Assembly (NCBI GenBank): GCA_963801045.1
Contig: CAWDDC010000004.1
Location: forward strand, 1,550,001-1,614,000
Length of the DNA: 64,000 nucleotides
Source: JACCWP01 sp963801045
Lineage (GTDB): Bacteria > Actinomycetota > Actinomycetes > Propionibacteriales > Nocardioidaceae
Direction: 5' to 3'
Shown here: piece by piece, positions 36,019 to 44,578 of the stretch
Position numbering within the stretch: position 1 is the stretch's first letter
Layout of the letters: the number at the start of each line of letters is the position of its first letter
Position numbers and translations under genes: made by a program
The notes under the pieces: model-generated
What the model was told of the DNA's origin: nothing
Database searches by the model: none
Seen by the model: only the letters and a program-made list of their open reading frames with translations

Positions 36019-36738
36019 ATGTCCACGTCCGCGACCGGCAAGACCCGTCGTCCGTCCGGCGCGCCCGGCAGTACTCCCACGAGGCTGCCCTCGACCCGTG
36101 AGCGCCGGCCGGCCCTGGCCGCCCTCGGCGTGCTGCTGGTGGCGGGTGGAGCGCTCGCCAGTGCCTGGCTCGCCCTGCAGGTCAGCGACCGGGCGGACTA
36201 CCTGGTCATCGCCGAGGGCCAGGACGTGGTCCAGGGGGCGAAGATCGGCCCCGACGACCTCGCCGAGGTCAGCCTCCCCGACGACCTCGACGGCGCCATC
36301 CCCGCCTCGGAGGCGGACGACGTGGTCGGCCAGTACGCCCGCACCTCGCTGCTCACGGGCACCATCCTCAGCCCCGAGATGGTCGAGCAGGAGACGGCGG
36401 TGCCGCAGGGGTTCAGCATCGTGTCCAGCAGGTTCGACTCGGGTGACCTGAGCGATCTGGCCGTCGTCGGGTCGCAGGTGCTGCTGCGGGTCCCGCCCGA
36501 CGACGACGGCAACGACGAGCCCGGCGCGGTGCGCGGCGTCATCACCGTGCTGGACCGGGGGAGCGAGGACAGCAGCGGCCCCGAGGGCGACCAGATCACC
36601 GCCAGCTTCATGATCGAGTCGGCGTGCTTCGACGAGCTGTCGGGTGCCATCGAGGACGGCAACCTCGTGCCCGGCCTCGCTGCGACCGAGGACCCGGCCG
36701 CCAAGATCGCGAACTGCTCGGACGCGGGCACGGGCTGA
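36019..36738 (+). CDS. cpaB: CpaB/RcpC-like SAF-domain pilus protein
   Basis: A 239-residue protein with a cytosolic N-terminus, one TM segment (about 31-52) and an SAF-type domain (about 60-125, LVIAEGQDVVQGAKIGPDDL). CpaB proteins sit in the cell envelope and help Tad pilus assembly. It opens the Tad operon; its stop overlaps tadZ by one base. Confidence 0.8.
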   Translation: MSTSATGKTRRPSGAPGSTPTRLPSTRERRPALAALGVLLVAGGALASAWLALQVSDRADYLVIAEGQDVVQGAKIGPDDLAEVSLPDDLDGAIPASEADDVVGQYARTSLLTGTILSPEMVEQETAVPQGFSIVSSRFDSGDLSDLAVVGSQVLLRVPPDDDGNDEPGAVRGVITVLDRGSEDSSGPEGDQITASFMIESACFDELSGAIEDGNLVPGLAATEDPAAKIANCSDAGTG

Positions 36739-37613
36739 TGGGACTGCTCGCCGTCGCGTCGGCCAAGGGGTCGCCGGGCGTGACCACCACCGCGCTCGCC
36801 CTTGGCGCGCTGTGGCCACGACCGGTGGTGCTGGTCGAGTGCGACCCGTCCGGTGGCGACGTCGCGCTGCGCCTGCCCGGTGCCGACGGCGAGGTGCTCG
36901 ACCGTGACCGCGGCCTGCTCAGCCTCGCTGCCGCCGGCCGCAAGCAGCTGCACCACGAGCTCGTGCTGCAGCACAGCCAGTCGGTGCTCGGGGGTCTCGA
37001 CGTGGTCGCGGGCGTACGGCTGCCCGAGCAGGCGGCCGGGCTCACCCAGCAGTGGCAGAAGCTCGGGCCGCTGATGGCGACCATCCCCGGGTGCGACGTG
37101 ATCGCCGACTGCGGCCGGATCGGCGCGACCACCCCGCAGAACTCGGTCCTGGTGTCCGCGAGTGACATCGCCCTGGTGTGCGACGTCAGCCCCAGCTCCG
37201 TGGTGCACGTGCGCGAGCGGCTGCAGTCCCTGAGCGCCACGTTCGCGGGCGGCGCCTCGCGGCGACCGTCGCTGCACGTGCTCGTCGTGGCGCCGCCGAA
37301 GCGCACCCAGGCGGTGCGCGAGATCCGCGAGGTCCTCGAACGCGCGGAGGCCGAGGTCGCGTCGGTGCACCACGTCGCCCACGACGACCGGGGGGCCGGC
37401 TTCTTCGCCGGGCGCTCCGCCGGGCGGGCCGACCGCACCGTGCTGGTGCGCTCGGTGCGCGGGGTCACGGCGGCGCTCGCGGAGCGGCTGGGGCCGTTCT
37501 TCGTGCCGCCCGGCGACGAGCCCGACGGCGACGTCGTCCCGGCCGTGAGCCAGCCCCATCCGGGTGCGGCGCCCGACGCCGTCTCGCAGGCCACCGGGGG
37601 TGAGCCCCGGTGA
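36738..37613 (+). CDS. TadZ/CpaE-like ParA-family protein
   Basis: A 291-residue protein of the ParA/MinD type with the degenerate P-loop SAKGSPGVTTT (residues 8-18), lacking the usual GK-T/S lysine, then VECDPSGGD and DVIADCGRIG. TadZ-like proteins place the pilus machine in the cell and often have altered P-loops. ATG 36738 overlaps the cpaB stop; the frame is open further up but inside cpaB. Confidence 0.82.
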   Translation: MGLLAVASAKGSPGVTTTALALGALWPRPVVLVECDPSGGDVALRLPGADGEVLDRDRGLLSLAAAGRKQLHHELVLQHSQSVLGGLDVVAGVRLPEQAAGLTQQWQKLGPLMATIPGCDVIADCGRIGATTPQNSVLVSASDIALVCDVSPSSVVHVRERLQSLSATFAGGASRRPSLHVLVVAPPKRTQAVREIREVLERAEAEVASVHHVAHDDRGAGFFAGRSAGRADRTVLVRSVRGVTAALAERLGPFFVPPGDEPDGDVVPAVSQPHPGAAPDAVSQATGGEPR

Positions 37614-38914
37614 GCACCGACCACGACCTGGTGCGTTCGCTGCGCGGGCAGGTCGCCGACCGGCTCAACGAGCAGCGGCGACGCGACCAGATGAACGGCG
37701 TCCCCGCGATGTCGGTCGACGACGAGCGCGAGTACGCCCGGTCGCTGATCATCCAGGTGCTCGAGGACCACGCCCGCTACGAGCTCGCCGAGGGTCGGCC
37801 GGCACCGGATGCCGAGGCGGAGGGCGCCCTGGCCACGGCCGTGCACTCCGCGCTGTTCGGCGTCGGGCGGCTGCAACCGCTGCTGGACGACCCCGAGGTC
37901 GAGAACATCGACATCAACGGCTGCGACCGGGTCTTCGTGCAGTACGGCGACGGGCGGGAGGAGATGCTGCCGCCGGTCGCCGACGACGACGAGGAGCTGG
38001 TCGAGCTCATCCAGGTGCTGGCCGCGCACACCGGCCTGTCCAGCCGCCCCTTCGACTCCGCCAACCCGCAGCTCGACCTGCGGCTGCCCGACGGGTCCCG
38101 GCTGTCGGCGGTGATGAACGTGTGCGCCCGGCCGTGCGTGTCGATCCGCAAGTCCCGGATGGGGCGGGTCTTCCTCGACCAGCTGGTGGGCAACGGCACC
38201 ATGACCGCCGACACCGCAGCCTTCCTCAAGGCCGCGGTGAAGGCCCGCAAGAACATCATGATCGCGGGGGCCACCAACTCCGGCAAGACGACGATGCTGC
38301 GCGCGATGGTCAACGAGATCGAGGACGTCGAGCGACTCATCACCGTCGAGCGTGCCCTCGAGCTCGGCCTCGACGAGGACCCGGACCTGCACCCCAACGT
38401 CGTGGCGTTCGAGGAGCGGCTGCCCAACTCCGAGGGGCTGGGCGGCGTCACCATGGCCGAGCTGGTCCGCCGCTCGCTGCGGATGAACCCGTCGCGGGTG
38501 ATCGTCGGCGAGGTGCTCGGCGACGAGATCGTCACGATGCTGAACGCGATGAGCCAGGGCAACGACGGCTCGCTGTCGACGATCCACTCCAACTCGTCGC
38601 TCGAGGTGTTCAACCGGATCAGCACGTACGCGATCCAGGCCCGGGAGCGGTTGCCGCTCGAAGCCACCACGCTGCTGATCGCCGGCGCGCTCGACTTCGT
38701 CGTGTTCGTACGCAAGATCACCGCCGCCGACGGCAGCAGCCGGCGCGTGATCGAGAGCGTCCGCGAGGTCGTCGGCCACGACGGGCAGGTGCTGTCCAGC
38801 GAGGTCTTCGCGCCCGACCCCGAGGGCCGGGCCGCCGCGCACGCACCGATCTCCTGCATCGCCGAGCTCGAGATGCACGGCTACCAGCCGATGGTGCACG
38901 GGGCGTGGGCCTGA
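37610..38914 (+). CDS. tadA: Tad pilus assembly ATPase TadA (CpaF)
   Basis: A 434-residue type II/IV secretion-type ATPase that powers pilus assembly. Walker A GATNSGKTT is at about residues 219-227, and Walker B-region RVIVGEVLGDEIV and the His-box-like SLSTIHSNSS are visible. The N-terminal domain contains the ENIDINGCDRVFV segment typical of CpaF. It overlaps tadZ (4 bp) and tadB (1 bp). Confidence 0.95.
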   Translation: MSTDHDLVRSLRGQVADRLNEQRRRDQMNGVPAMSVDDEREYARSLIIQVLEDHARYELAEGRPAPDAEAEGALATAVHSALFGVGRLQPLLDDPEVENIDINGCDRVFVQYGDGREEMLPPVADDDEELVELIQVLAAHTGLSSRPFDSANPQLDLRLPDGSRLSAVMNVCARPCVSIRKSRMGRVFLDQLVGNGTMTADTAAFLKAAVKARKNIMIAGATNSGKTTMLRAMVNEIEDVERLITVERALELGLDEDPDLHPNVVAFEERLPNSEGLGGVTMAELVRRSLRMNPSRVIVGEVLGDEIVTMLNAMSQGNDGSLSTIHSNSSLEVFNRISTYAIQARERLPLEATTLLIAGALDFVVFVRKITAADGSSRRVIESVREVVGHDGQVLSSEVFAPDPEGRAAAHAPISCIAELEMHGYQPMVHGAWA

Positions 38915-39810
38915 TGAGCCAGCTCACCATCCTGGCCGTCGGCGCCACGCTCGGCCTGGTGATCGTCGGCGGGCTCGTGCTCACGGTGGCCTCCGTCCGC
39001 GGCTTCGCCCCCCGTGACCCCGCGACGCCGACCCGCGTGCGCAAGAAGCCCGACCTGCGCGACCGCGGCACCAAGCTGGTGCTCGGCGGGGTGACCTTCG
39101 TGGTCGTGCTGGCGGTCACCCGGTGGGTCGTGTTCGCGCTGGCGCTCGGCACCCTGGTGGCGCTGTGGGACAAGGTCGCGGGTGGCTCGGGGGCCGAGCG
39201 GCGCGCGATCGTGCGGCTCGACGGGCTGGCGTCCTGGACCGAGTCGCTGCGGGACACCATCGCCGGTGCCGTCGGCCTCGAGCAGGCGATCCCCGCGACC
39301 ACGACCAACGCGGCGCCGAGCATCCGGCCGGCACTCAACCTGCTGGTCGACCGGTTGCGGGTGCGCGAACCGCTGCCGTCGGCGCTGCTCAAGTTCGCCG
39401 ACGACCTCGACGACGCCTCGGCCGACCTGATCGTGGCCTCGCTGATCCTGAACGCGAGGCTGCGCGGGCCCGGCCTGCGCGAGGTGCTGACCGCCCTGTC
39501 GCAGTCGGCCCGTGAGGAGCTGGATCTGCGCCGCCGGGTCGAGGGCAGCCGGCGCAGCACCCGGCGCAGCGTCCAGATCGTGCTCTTCGTGTCGATCCTG
39601 GTCGTCACCCTGATCGTGCTGTTCAACCAGGACTACGTGGAGCCGTACGGCACCCCCGAGGGCCAGGTGGCCCTGATCGGGGTGATCGGCCTGTTCGCCG
39701 CGGGGATCCTGTGGCTGCGCCGGCTGGCCGGCGTGGAGTCCGCCGAGCGGTTCCTCGTGCACAGCCGCGACGACCGCACCGTGGTCAGCGGCGACGTGGT
39801 GGAGGCCTGA
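38914..39810 (+). CDS. tadB: Tad pilus inner-membrane platform protein TadB
   Basis: A 298-residue protein with paired TM segments at each end (about 8-25, 50-75, 218-240 and 253-270) around a GspF-type T2SSF domain (LDGLASWTESLRDTI onward). It forms the membrane platform with TadC. ATG 38914 overlaps the tadA stop. Confidence 0.9.
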   Translation: MSQLTILAVGATLGLVIVGGLVLTVASVRGFAPRDPATPTRVRKKPDLRDRGTKLVLGGVTFVVVLAVTRWVVFALALGTLVALWDKVAGGSGAERRAIVRLDGLASWTESLRDTIAGAVGLEQAIPATTTNAAPSIRPALNLLVDRLRVREPLPSALLKFADDLDDASADLIVASLILNARLRGPGLREVLTALSQSAREELDLRRRVEGSRRSTRRSVQIVLFVSILVVTLIVLFNQDYVEPYGTPEGQVALIGVIGLFAAGILWLRRLAGVESAERFLVHSRDDRTVVSGDVVEA

Positions 39811-39811
39811 C

Positions 39812-40717
39812 GTGCTCGCGCTGCAGCTGCTGGCCGGCGCCATGGTGGGCGTCGGCGTGCTCCTGCTGGTCCGGCTGGTCCTGCCGTCGACCCAGGGGGT
39901 GGGAGCCTCGTTGGCCCGCCTCGACGCCGGCCGCAGCGGCGGCGCGGGCCTGACCACGAGCGCCGCGGGGCAGCGCGCCGACGGCCGGCTGGACGGTCTC
40001 CGGGAGGGGATCGGGAGCCGGCTGGAGAGCGAGCTCGCGGCGCGCGGCTGGCGGCTGGACCGCACCCGGGTCGACCTGGCCGTGCTGAACCGCTCGATGG
40101 CCACCCACCTGGGCACCAAGGTCCTGCTGGGCGTCTCCGCGCTGGTGTGGGGTCCCGCGGTGCTCACCATCGCCGGCTTCGGCGGCATCGGGGTGCCGCT
40201 GGCGCTCTGCGTCGCCTTCGCGGTCTTCGTGTTCATGCTGCCCGACCTGACCCTGCGCCGGGACGCGGAGCGCCGGCGGCGCGACTTCCGGCACGTGATG
40301 GGCTCGTTCCTCGACCTGGTGTCGATGAACCTCGCGGGCGGCCGCGGGCTGCCCGAGGCCCTGATGGCGGCGTCGACGATCGGCGACCACTGGGCGATGG
40401 TGCGGATCCGGCAGGCGTTGTCCAACGCGCGGATCGTCGGCCTCACCCCGTGGGAGGGCATCGCCCGGCTCGGCACCGACCTGGGCGTCGACGAGCTGCG
40501 CGACCTGGCGTCCGCGCTGGCGCTGGCCGGCGACGAGGGGGCCAAGATCAGGATGTCGCTGATGTCGCGCGCGGAGAGCATGCGGCGCAAGGAGCTCGCC
40601 GACGTCGAGGGCCAGGCCGGCGAGCAGTCCCAGTCGATGCTGGTGGCCCAGCTGCTGATCTGCTTCGCATTCCTCGCATTCCTCGTATATCCGGCGATCA
40701 CCCAGATCGGCGGGTGA
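39812..40717 (+). CDS. tadC: Tad pilus inner-membrane platform protein TadC
   Basis: A 301-residue T2SSF-family protein with TM segments near the N-terminus, around residues 105-145 and at the very end (LLICFAFLAFLVYPAITQ). The central domain has FRHVMGSFLDLVSMNLAGGRGLPEAL. It starts at a GTG one base past the tadB stop, consistent with coupling. Confidence 0.9.
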   Translation: MLALQLLAGAMVGVGVLLLVRLVLPSTQGVGASLARLDAGRSGGAGLTTSAAGQRADGRLDGLREGIGSRLESELAARGWRLDRTRVDLAVLNRSMATHLGTKVLLGVSALVWGPAVLTIAGFGGIGVPLALCVAFAVFVFMLPDLTLRRDAERRRRDFRHVMGSFLDLVSMNLAGGRGLPEALMAASTIGDHWAMVRIRQALSNARIVGLTPWEGIARLGTDLGVDELRDLASALALAGDEGAKIRMSLMSRAESMRRKELADVEGQAGEQSQSMLVAQLLICFAFLAFLVYPAITQIGG

Positions 40718-40788
40718 CCTATCCGACGATTGAGCGTTGTCGTGACCGGGTATGCCTTGTCAGTACGCCACCCAGGGGAGGACCTCCC

Positions 40789-41010
40789 ATGCAGCAGTAC
40801 CTCCGTCTCGCCGCGACCCTGATCCTGTACGTCCGGGGTCAGGCACGTCAGGCGCGGGCAGACGGCCGTAGCCAGGTCGGCGCGTCCGCCATCGAGTGGG
40901 CGATCATCTCCGCGCTCGTCGTGGGGCTCGCGATCGTCATCTACGGCGTGATCTCGCGCGTCGTCGACGACAACACGGCCAAGATCGAGGAGGGCTCCAA
41001 CCCTGGCTGA
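40789..41010 (+). CDS. flp: Flp-type pilin precursor
   Basis: A 73-residue protein with a charged leader and a single hydrophobic helix (about 37-55). The processing-type motif is GASAIEWAIISALVVGLAIV, with Glu at +5-like spacing as in Flp/TadE pilins. ATG 40789 follows GGGGAGGA. It is probably the major pilus subunit cleaved by a TadV/prepilin peptidase, which is not in this window. The 71-bp gap before it may allow separate expression. Confidence 0.8.
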   Translation: MQQYLRLAATLILYVRGQARQARADGRSQVGASAIEWAIISALVVGLAIVIYGVISRVVDDNTAKIEEGSNPG

Positions 41011-41026
41011 CGCCGGAGCGACGACC

Positions 41027-41458
41027 GTGGGGAGGCGTGTGCGCAGGCGGGACGAACGAGCGGTGAGCGCGATCGAGATGTCGATCGTGGCGCCGGTCTT
41101 CCTGCTGCTCATCTTCGTGGTCGTGCAGGCGTCGCTGTGGTTCTACGGGCGCAACGTGGCCCTGTCTGCGGCCCGTGAGGGCGCCTCGCACCTCCGGCTG
41201 GCGGCGGTCACGAGCGACAGCGCGGGCTACGCCGGCTACGAGGCGGTCGCCGAGGACACCGCGCTGCAGTACGCCGACGGCGTGGGGATGCTGTCCGGCA
41301 CCCACGCCGAGGCCGTCATCGACGAGGGCAGCGACACCGCCACCATGGAGGTGGGCGGCACGGTCATCGACCTGATCCCCGGGTGGGACCTCGATGTCGA
41401 ACGGACCCTGACGGTCCGGGTCGAGCGGTTCCGCCCCGACGAGGGGCCCACCGAGTGA
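41027..41458 (+). CDS. TadE-like minor pilin
   Basis: A 143-residue protein. After a short Arg-rich leader it has AVSAIEMSIVAPVFLLLIFVVV, the TadE cleavage and hydrophobic region, followed by NVALSAAREGASHLR and a periplasmic or extracellular beta-rich part. TadE-like proteins are pseudopilins incorporated into or priming the Flp pilus. Its stop overlaps the next TadE-like gene (GTGA). Confidence 0.85.
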   Translation: MGRRVRRRDERAVSAIEMSIVAPVFLLLIFVVVQASLWFYGRNVALSAAREGASHLRLAAVTSDSAGYAGYEAVAEDTALQYADGVGMLSGTHAEAVIDEGSDTATMEVGGTVIDLIPGWDLDVERTLTVRVERFRPDEGPTE

Positions 41459-41919
41459 GGCGCTTGCGCTGGCGCCGCCGGGACGGGGGGACGATCTCGC
41501 TGGAACTCGTCATCACCGCCCCCGTGCTGCTCGCCGTCCTGTCGCTGGTGGCCGCGTTCGGCCGCTTCGGCGGCACCGAGAGCGCCGTCGAGCAGGCAGC
41601 GCGCGACGCCGCCCGGGCCGCCACCCAGACCCAGAACGAGGCGGACGCCTACGCGCTGGCCGAGGACATCGTCGACGAGACGCTCGAGCAGTCGTCGTCG
41701 ACGTCGTGCGCCGACCAGCACGAGGTGCACATCGACATCTCGGGCGGCGAGTTCGCCGCGAGCGACCCGTACGAGACCGACGAGCTGAACATGCTCACGG
41801 TGACCGTGACCTGCACCGTCGACACCTCCGACCTGGCGTTCCTGCCGATCGGCGAGATCCCGATCTCGCGCAGCTTCACCAGCCCGTTCGACGTGTTCCG
41901 GGGGTACTACGCGTCATGA
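41455..41919 (+). CDS. second TadE-like minor pilin
   Basis: A 154-residue protein starting RRLRWRRRDGGTISLELVIT, then a hydrophobic stretch PVLLAVLSLVAAFGRF and VEQAARDAARAA, the TadE pattern. GTG 41455 overlaps the previous stop by 4 bp; the frame extends upstream only through the other pilin. Its stop overlaps the TadG-like gene by 4 bp. Confidence 0.85.
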   Translation: MRRLRWRRRDGGTISLELVITAPVLLAVLSLVAAFGRFGGTESAVEQAARDAARAATQTQNEADAYALAEDIVDETLEQSSSTSCADQHEVHIDISGGEFAASDPYETDELNMLTVTVTCTVDTSDLAFLPIGEIPISRSFTSPFDVFRGYYAS

Positions 41920-42818
41920 GCCAGCCCAGCCGCGTGGCGGCTACCGGCTACCGGCGGCGTGGGGCCGTCGGGTCGATCGCGCCGTTCATCGCCATCGTGG
42001 CCGTCGGGCTGCTGCTGCTCGGTGGTCTGGTCGTCGACGGGGCCCGTCAGCTGGACGCGAGGGGGCGGGCCACGGCGTACGCGGAGGAGGCGGCCCGAGC
42101 AGGTGTGCAGCGGATCCTGCTCAACTACGGCGACACCAAGATCGACGCCGCGCTGGCCGAGACGGCCGTCGGCGACTACTGCGAGGCGGCCCAGTCGACC
42201 GACGCGACGCTCACCGACTGCGTGGTCGACGACATCGAGGTCTGGAGCGACAGCCCGGACAACCCGGTGTCGGTCACCGTGCACACCGAGGTCGTCATCG
42301 AGCCGTTGCTGCTGAGCATGATCGGCGTCGGTGAGCTGGACGCGAGCGCCCAGGCCAGTGCCACCCCGCAGCAGGGGATCAACCAGCCGCAGGAGGAGTA
42401 CTCGCTCCCGCCGGGTTCGCTGAACCCGTCGATCATCGACCCGAGCCTCACCACCGGGACGCCCCCCGACACCACCCCCACGGTGCCGCCGCCGACGGTG
42501 CCCAACTGCGACGCGTTCGACCAGACGCCGCTGCCCCCGTGCGGCCCGCCGGTCTGCGACGACGACCCCATGAACCTGGTCCCGGTCTGCGTGGAGGAGA
42601 CCGAACCCCCGGAGCCGCCGGAGACGACCCCTCCCGAGACGACTCCACCCGAGACGACTCCGCCCGGGCCCCCGGGGACGGAGCCGAACTGCGACCGGGA
42701 GCCCGGTGGCCTGCCCGACTGCGAGCCGCCGACCTGCGACTTCAAGCCCCGCACGCCGCTGCAGCAGTGCGTGCCGGCCGAGCCGGCGCGCCAAGCGGCG
42801 GGACGGGTGTCCCGATGA
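41916..42818 (+). CDS. TadG-like protein with a Pro/Thr-rich, Cys-containing C-terminus
   Basis: A 300-residue protein. The N-terminal part (GSIAPFIAIVAVGLLLLGGLVVDGARQLDARGRA, here a description of residues about 19-53) is the TadG/Flp-assembly pseudopilin type. The C-terminal ~130 residues are a proline-rich stalk with a PETTP repeat (DNA 42621-42665, a 15-bp unit three times) and eleven or so cysteines in short CxxxxP contexts. The stalk may be surface-exposed and cross-linked by disulfides. Confidence 0.75.
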   Translation: MSQPSRVAATGYRRRGAVGSIAPFIAIVAVGLLLLGGLVVDGARQLDARGRATAYAEEAARAGVQRILLNYGDTKIDAALAETAVGDYCEAAQSTDATLTDCVVDDIEVWSDSPDNPVSVTVHTEVVIEPLLLSMIGVGELDASAQASATPQQGINQPQEEYSLPPGSLNPSIIDPSLTTGTPPDTTPTVPPPTVPNCDAFDQTPLPPCGPPVCDDDPMNLVPVCVEETEPPEPPETTPPETTPPETTPPGPPGTEPNCDREPGGLPDCEPPTCDFKPRTPLQQCVPAEPARQAAGRVSR

Positions 42819-43465
42819 GGGCCCCGGTGCTGCTCGTCCTGGTGGCCGCGGCTGCGCTGAGCGGCTGCAGCGGCGACACCGACCCTGCTGACGCCGGGGA
42901 GACGCCGGTCGTCGTCCCGCCGGAGCAGGACGCCGGCGCCGAGAGCGCCCAGAGCGCCGAGCCGCGGCTCACCGGCCCGGTGCGGCTGCGGATGCAGGTC
43001 GGGCCGGCGGCGGACCAGACCATGGTCACCCCGGTGATCGGGGCGCTGCGCCGCTACGTCACGGCACGCACCGAGAGCGTGCGCGCCCGGGAGGTCACGC
43101 CCGCGATGGCTCAGGTGTCGACGCTGCCGTGGCTGAACACCCAGCTCGACGTCGTCGACCAGGCGGCGTCGAACGGGTGGACGGTGCCCAGCACGCCGGT
43201 GGCCCAGCTGGCCGGCGCGCAGGTGCAGGGAGCGGACGCGCTGGTGCAGCTGTGCCTGTGGGAGCCGTCGACCGGTTTCGTGGTGCAGCGGACCGGAGAG
43301 CCGGTGGAGCCCGGCTCAGAATCCGGCTCGGAATCCAGCTCGGAATCCGGCTCGGAATCCAGCTCGGAGGGGTGGACCCCCTTCGATGTCAAGATGGTCC
43401 AGGTGGAGGGGCGCTGGCTGGTCGACGGCGCCGCTCTCGCGGACCACGAGTGCACAGGAGGATGA
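42815..43465 (+). CDS. lipoprotein with a Ser/Glu/Gly tandem-repeat segment
   Basis: A 216-residue predicted lipoprotein: a short hydrophobic signal ends in the lipobox LSGC with Cys18. The middle (about 55-160) is an unknown domain, and the region 167-185 is a low-complexity GSESGSESSSES repeat encoded by 12-bp units. It ends in an EGWTPFDVKMVQVEGRW segment of the type seen in NTF2-like or other accessory domains; I cannot name it. It lies in the Tad operon, overlapping the TadG-like gene by 4 bp. Confidence 0.75.
   Translation: MRAPVLLVLVAAAALSGCSGDTDPADAGETPVVVPPEQDAGAESAQSAEPRLTGPVRLRMQVGPAADQTMVTPVIGALRRYVTARTESVRAREVTPAMAQVSTLPWLNTQLDVVDQAASNGWTVPSTPVAQLAGAQVQGADALVQLCLWEPSTGFVVQRTGEPVEPGSESGSESSSESGSESSSEGWTPFDVKMVQVEGRWLVDGAALADHECTGG
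43311..43370 (+). repeat. 12-bp tandem repeat inside the lipoprotein gene
   Basis: Five copies of a 12-bp unit, alternating CCGGCTCGGAAT and CCAGCTCGGAAT (24-bp higher-order period), encode the Gly-Ser-Glu-Ser repeat. Copy number could vary by slippage without breaking the frame. Confidence 0.85.
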
Positions 43466-43467
43466 CC

Positions 43468-44568
43468 ATGCGTCGGGCGACCAGGGCCGCGGGCGTCGTG
43501 CTCGCAGGTCTGGCCACGGTGGCGGCCACCACGGTGGTCACCACGTCATCGACCGCTGCCACCGGCTCGCCGGCGCCGGCAGCGGTCCGGGCCTCCGGGG
43601 GCTTCGGGCTGGCTTCCGGCTCGCTGGGGCGGGTGCTGCCGAGCGCGGCACCCCCGGCGGCACCGGGCACCGGGCAGTTCGGGCAGGGCGGCGGCTGCTC
43701 CTACTACGCCAACAACGCGGGCATGGGCATCTACTGCGGTGGGGCCACCGGCACCGGGCCGACGCTGGCCGAGCTGTACGGCTCGCAGGAGGCTCCGCTG
43801 TGCAAGGTCTTCCGGATCCCGGACGGCATGGACCGGCCGTACGTCGAGCGTGACGACAACTTCTTCTGGGCGCTCCAGGGCTGCATGGACGGCATCCAGT
43901 GGGACACCATCACCGGCGGGCCCAACATCCGCGTCACGATGGAGTGGACCCGCGTCCCTGACGACGAGACCGTCGAGCAGCAGAACTCCGCGCTCGCCGA
44001 CCTGCTGTGGGACATGGCGCAGGACAACTACCCGATGCCGCTGGTCAAGATCGAGCCGGTCGCGGTGCCGCGGGTCAACACCGACGCGATCTTCACCTTC
44101 AAGTGGGTCGACGCCACGCAGGCCGACCTGCCGGTGGTGTCCGAGGGACCGCACCAGGGTGACCCCGACGGGGCGCCGTACCAGGAGACCAACGCCGGTG
44201 CCGCCACCATGCGGGCCGAGGCCAGCCGGATCCGGCTGGTGCCGCTGGTCGAGGGCATGCACCCGACCGAGTGCGAGGTCGACCCGCCACCGTTCGACCC
44301 CGACCTGGGCGAAAGCGCGCAGGACCAGAACACCAAGTGCTTCCTGCGGTTCCCCAGCTCCAGCGCCGCCGCCGAGGAGCTGTCGACCGAGAAGCTGCCC
44401 GACGGCGAGCAGTACTTCTTCCTGGTGCGGATCGAGGTCACCTGGACGGTGACCATCGACTTCGCCGGTGGCGGGCAGGACGACAGCCTGGGCTCCTACG
44501 TGCTGGAGAGCTACCAGCAGGTCCCGGTGATGCAGTCGGTCGGTACCAACTACTTCTTCGACAACTGA
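43468..44568 (+). CDS. secreted protein of the Tad operon, unknown function
   Basis: A 366-residue exported protein with a Sec signal peptide (about residues 1-32, ending TSSTAATG). The mature part has cysteines in GGGCSYYANN, IYCGG, APLCKV and LQGCMDG, with no family I recognise. ATG 43468 is chosen because AGGAGG (43456-43461) lies 6 nt before it; ATG 43462 directly abuts the AGGAGG. The gene sits between the lipoprotein and the LysM-BTAD gene, so it may belong to the pilus surface or its biogenesis. Confidence 0.75.
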   Translation: MRRATRAAGVVLAGLATVAATTVVTTSSTAATGSPAPAAVRASGGFGLASGSLGRVLPSAAPPAAPGTGQFGQGGGCSYYANNAGMGIYCGGATGTGPTLAELYGSQEAPLCKVFRIPDGMDRPYVERDDNFFWALQGCMDGIQWDTITGGPNIRVTMEWTRVPDDETVEQQNSALADLLWDMAQDNYPMPLVKIEPVAVPRVNTDAIFTFKWVDATQADLPVVSEGPHQGDPDGAPYQETNAGAATMRAEASRIRLVPLVEGMHPTECEVDPPPFDPDLGESAQDQNTKCFLRFPSSSAAAEELSTEKLPDGEQYFFLVRIEVTWTVTIDFAGGGQDDSLGSYVLESYQQVPVMQSVGTNYFFDN

Positions 44569-44578
44569 GGTGACAGCC

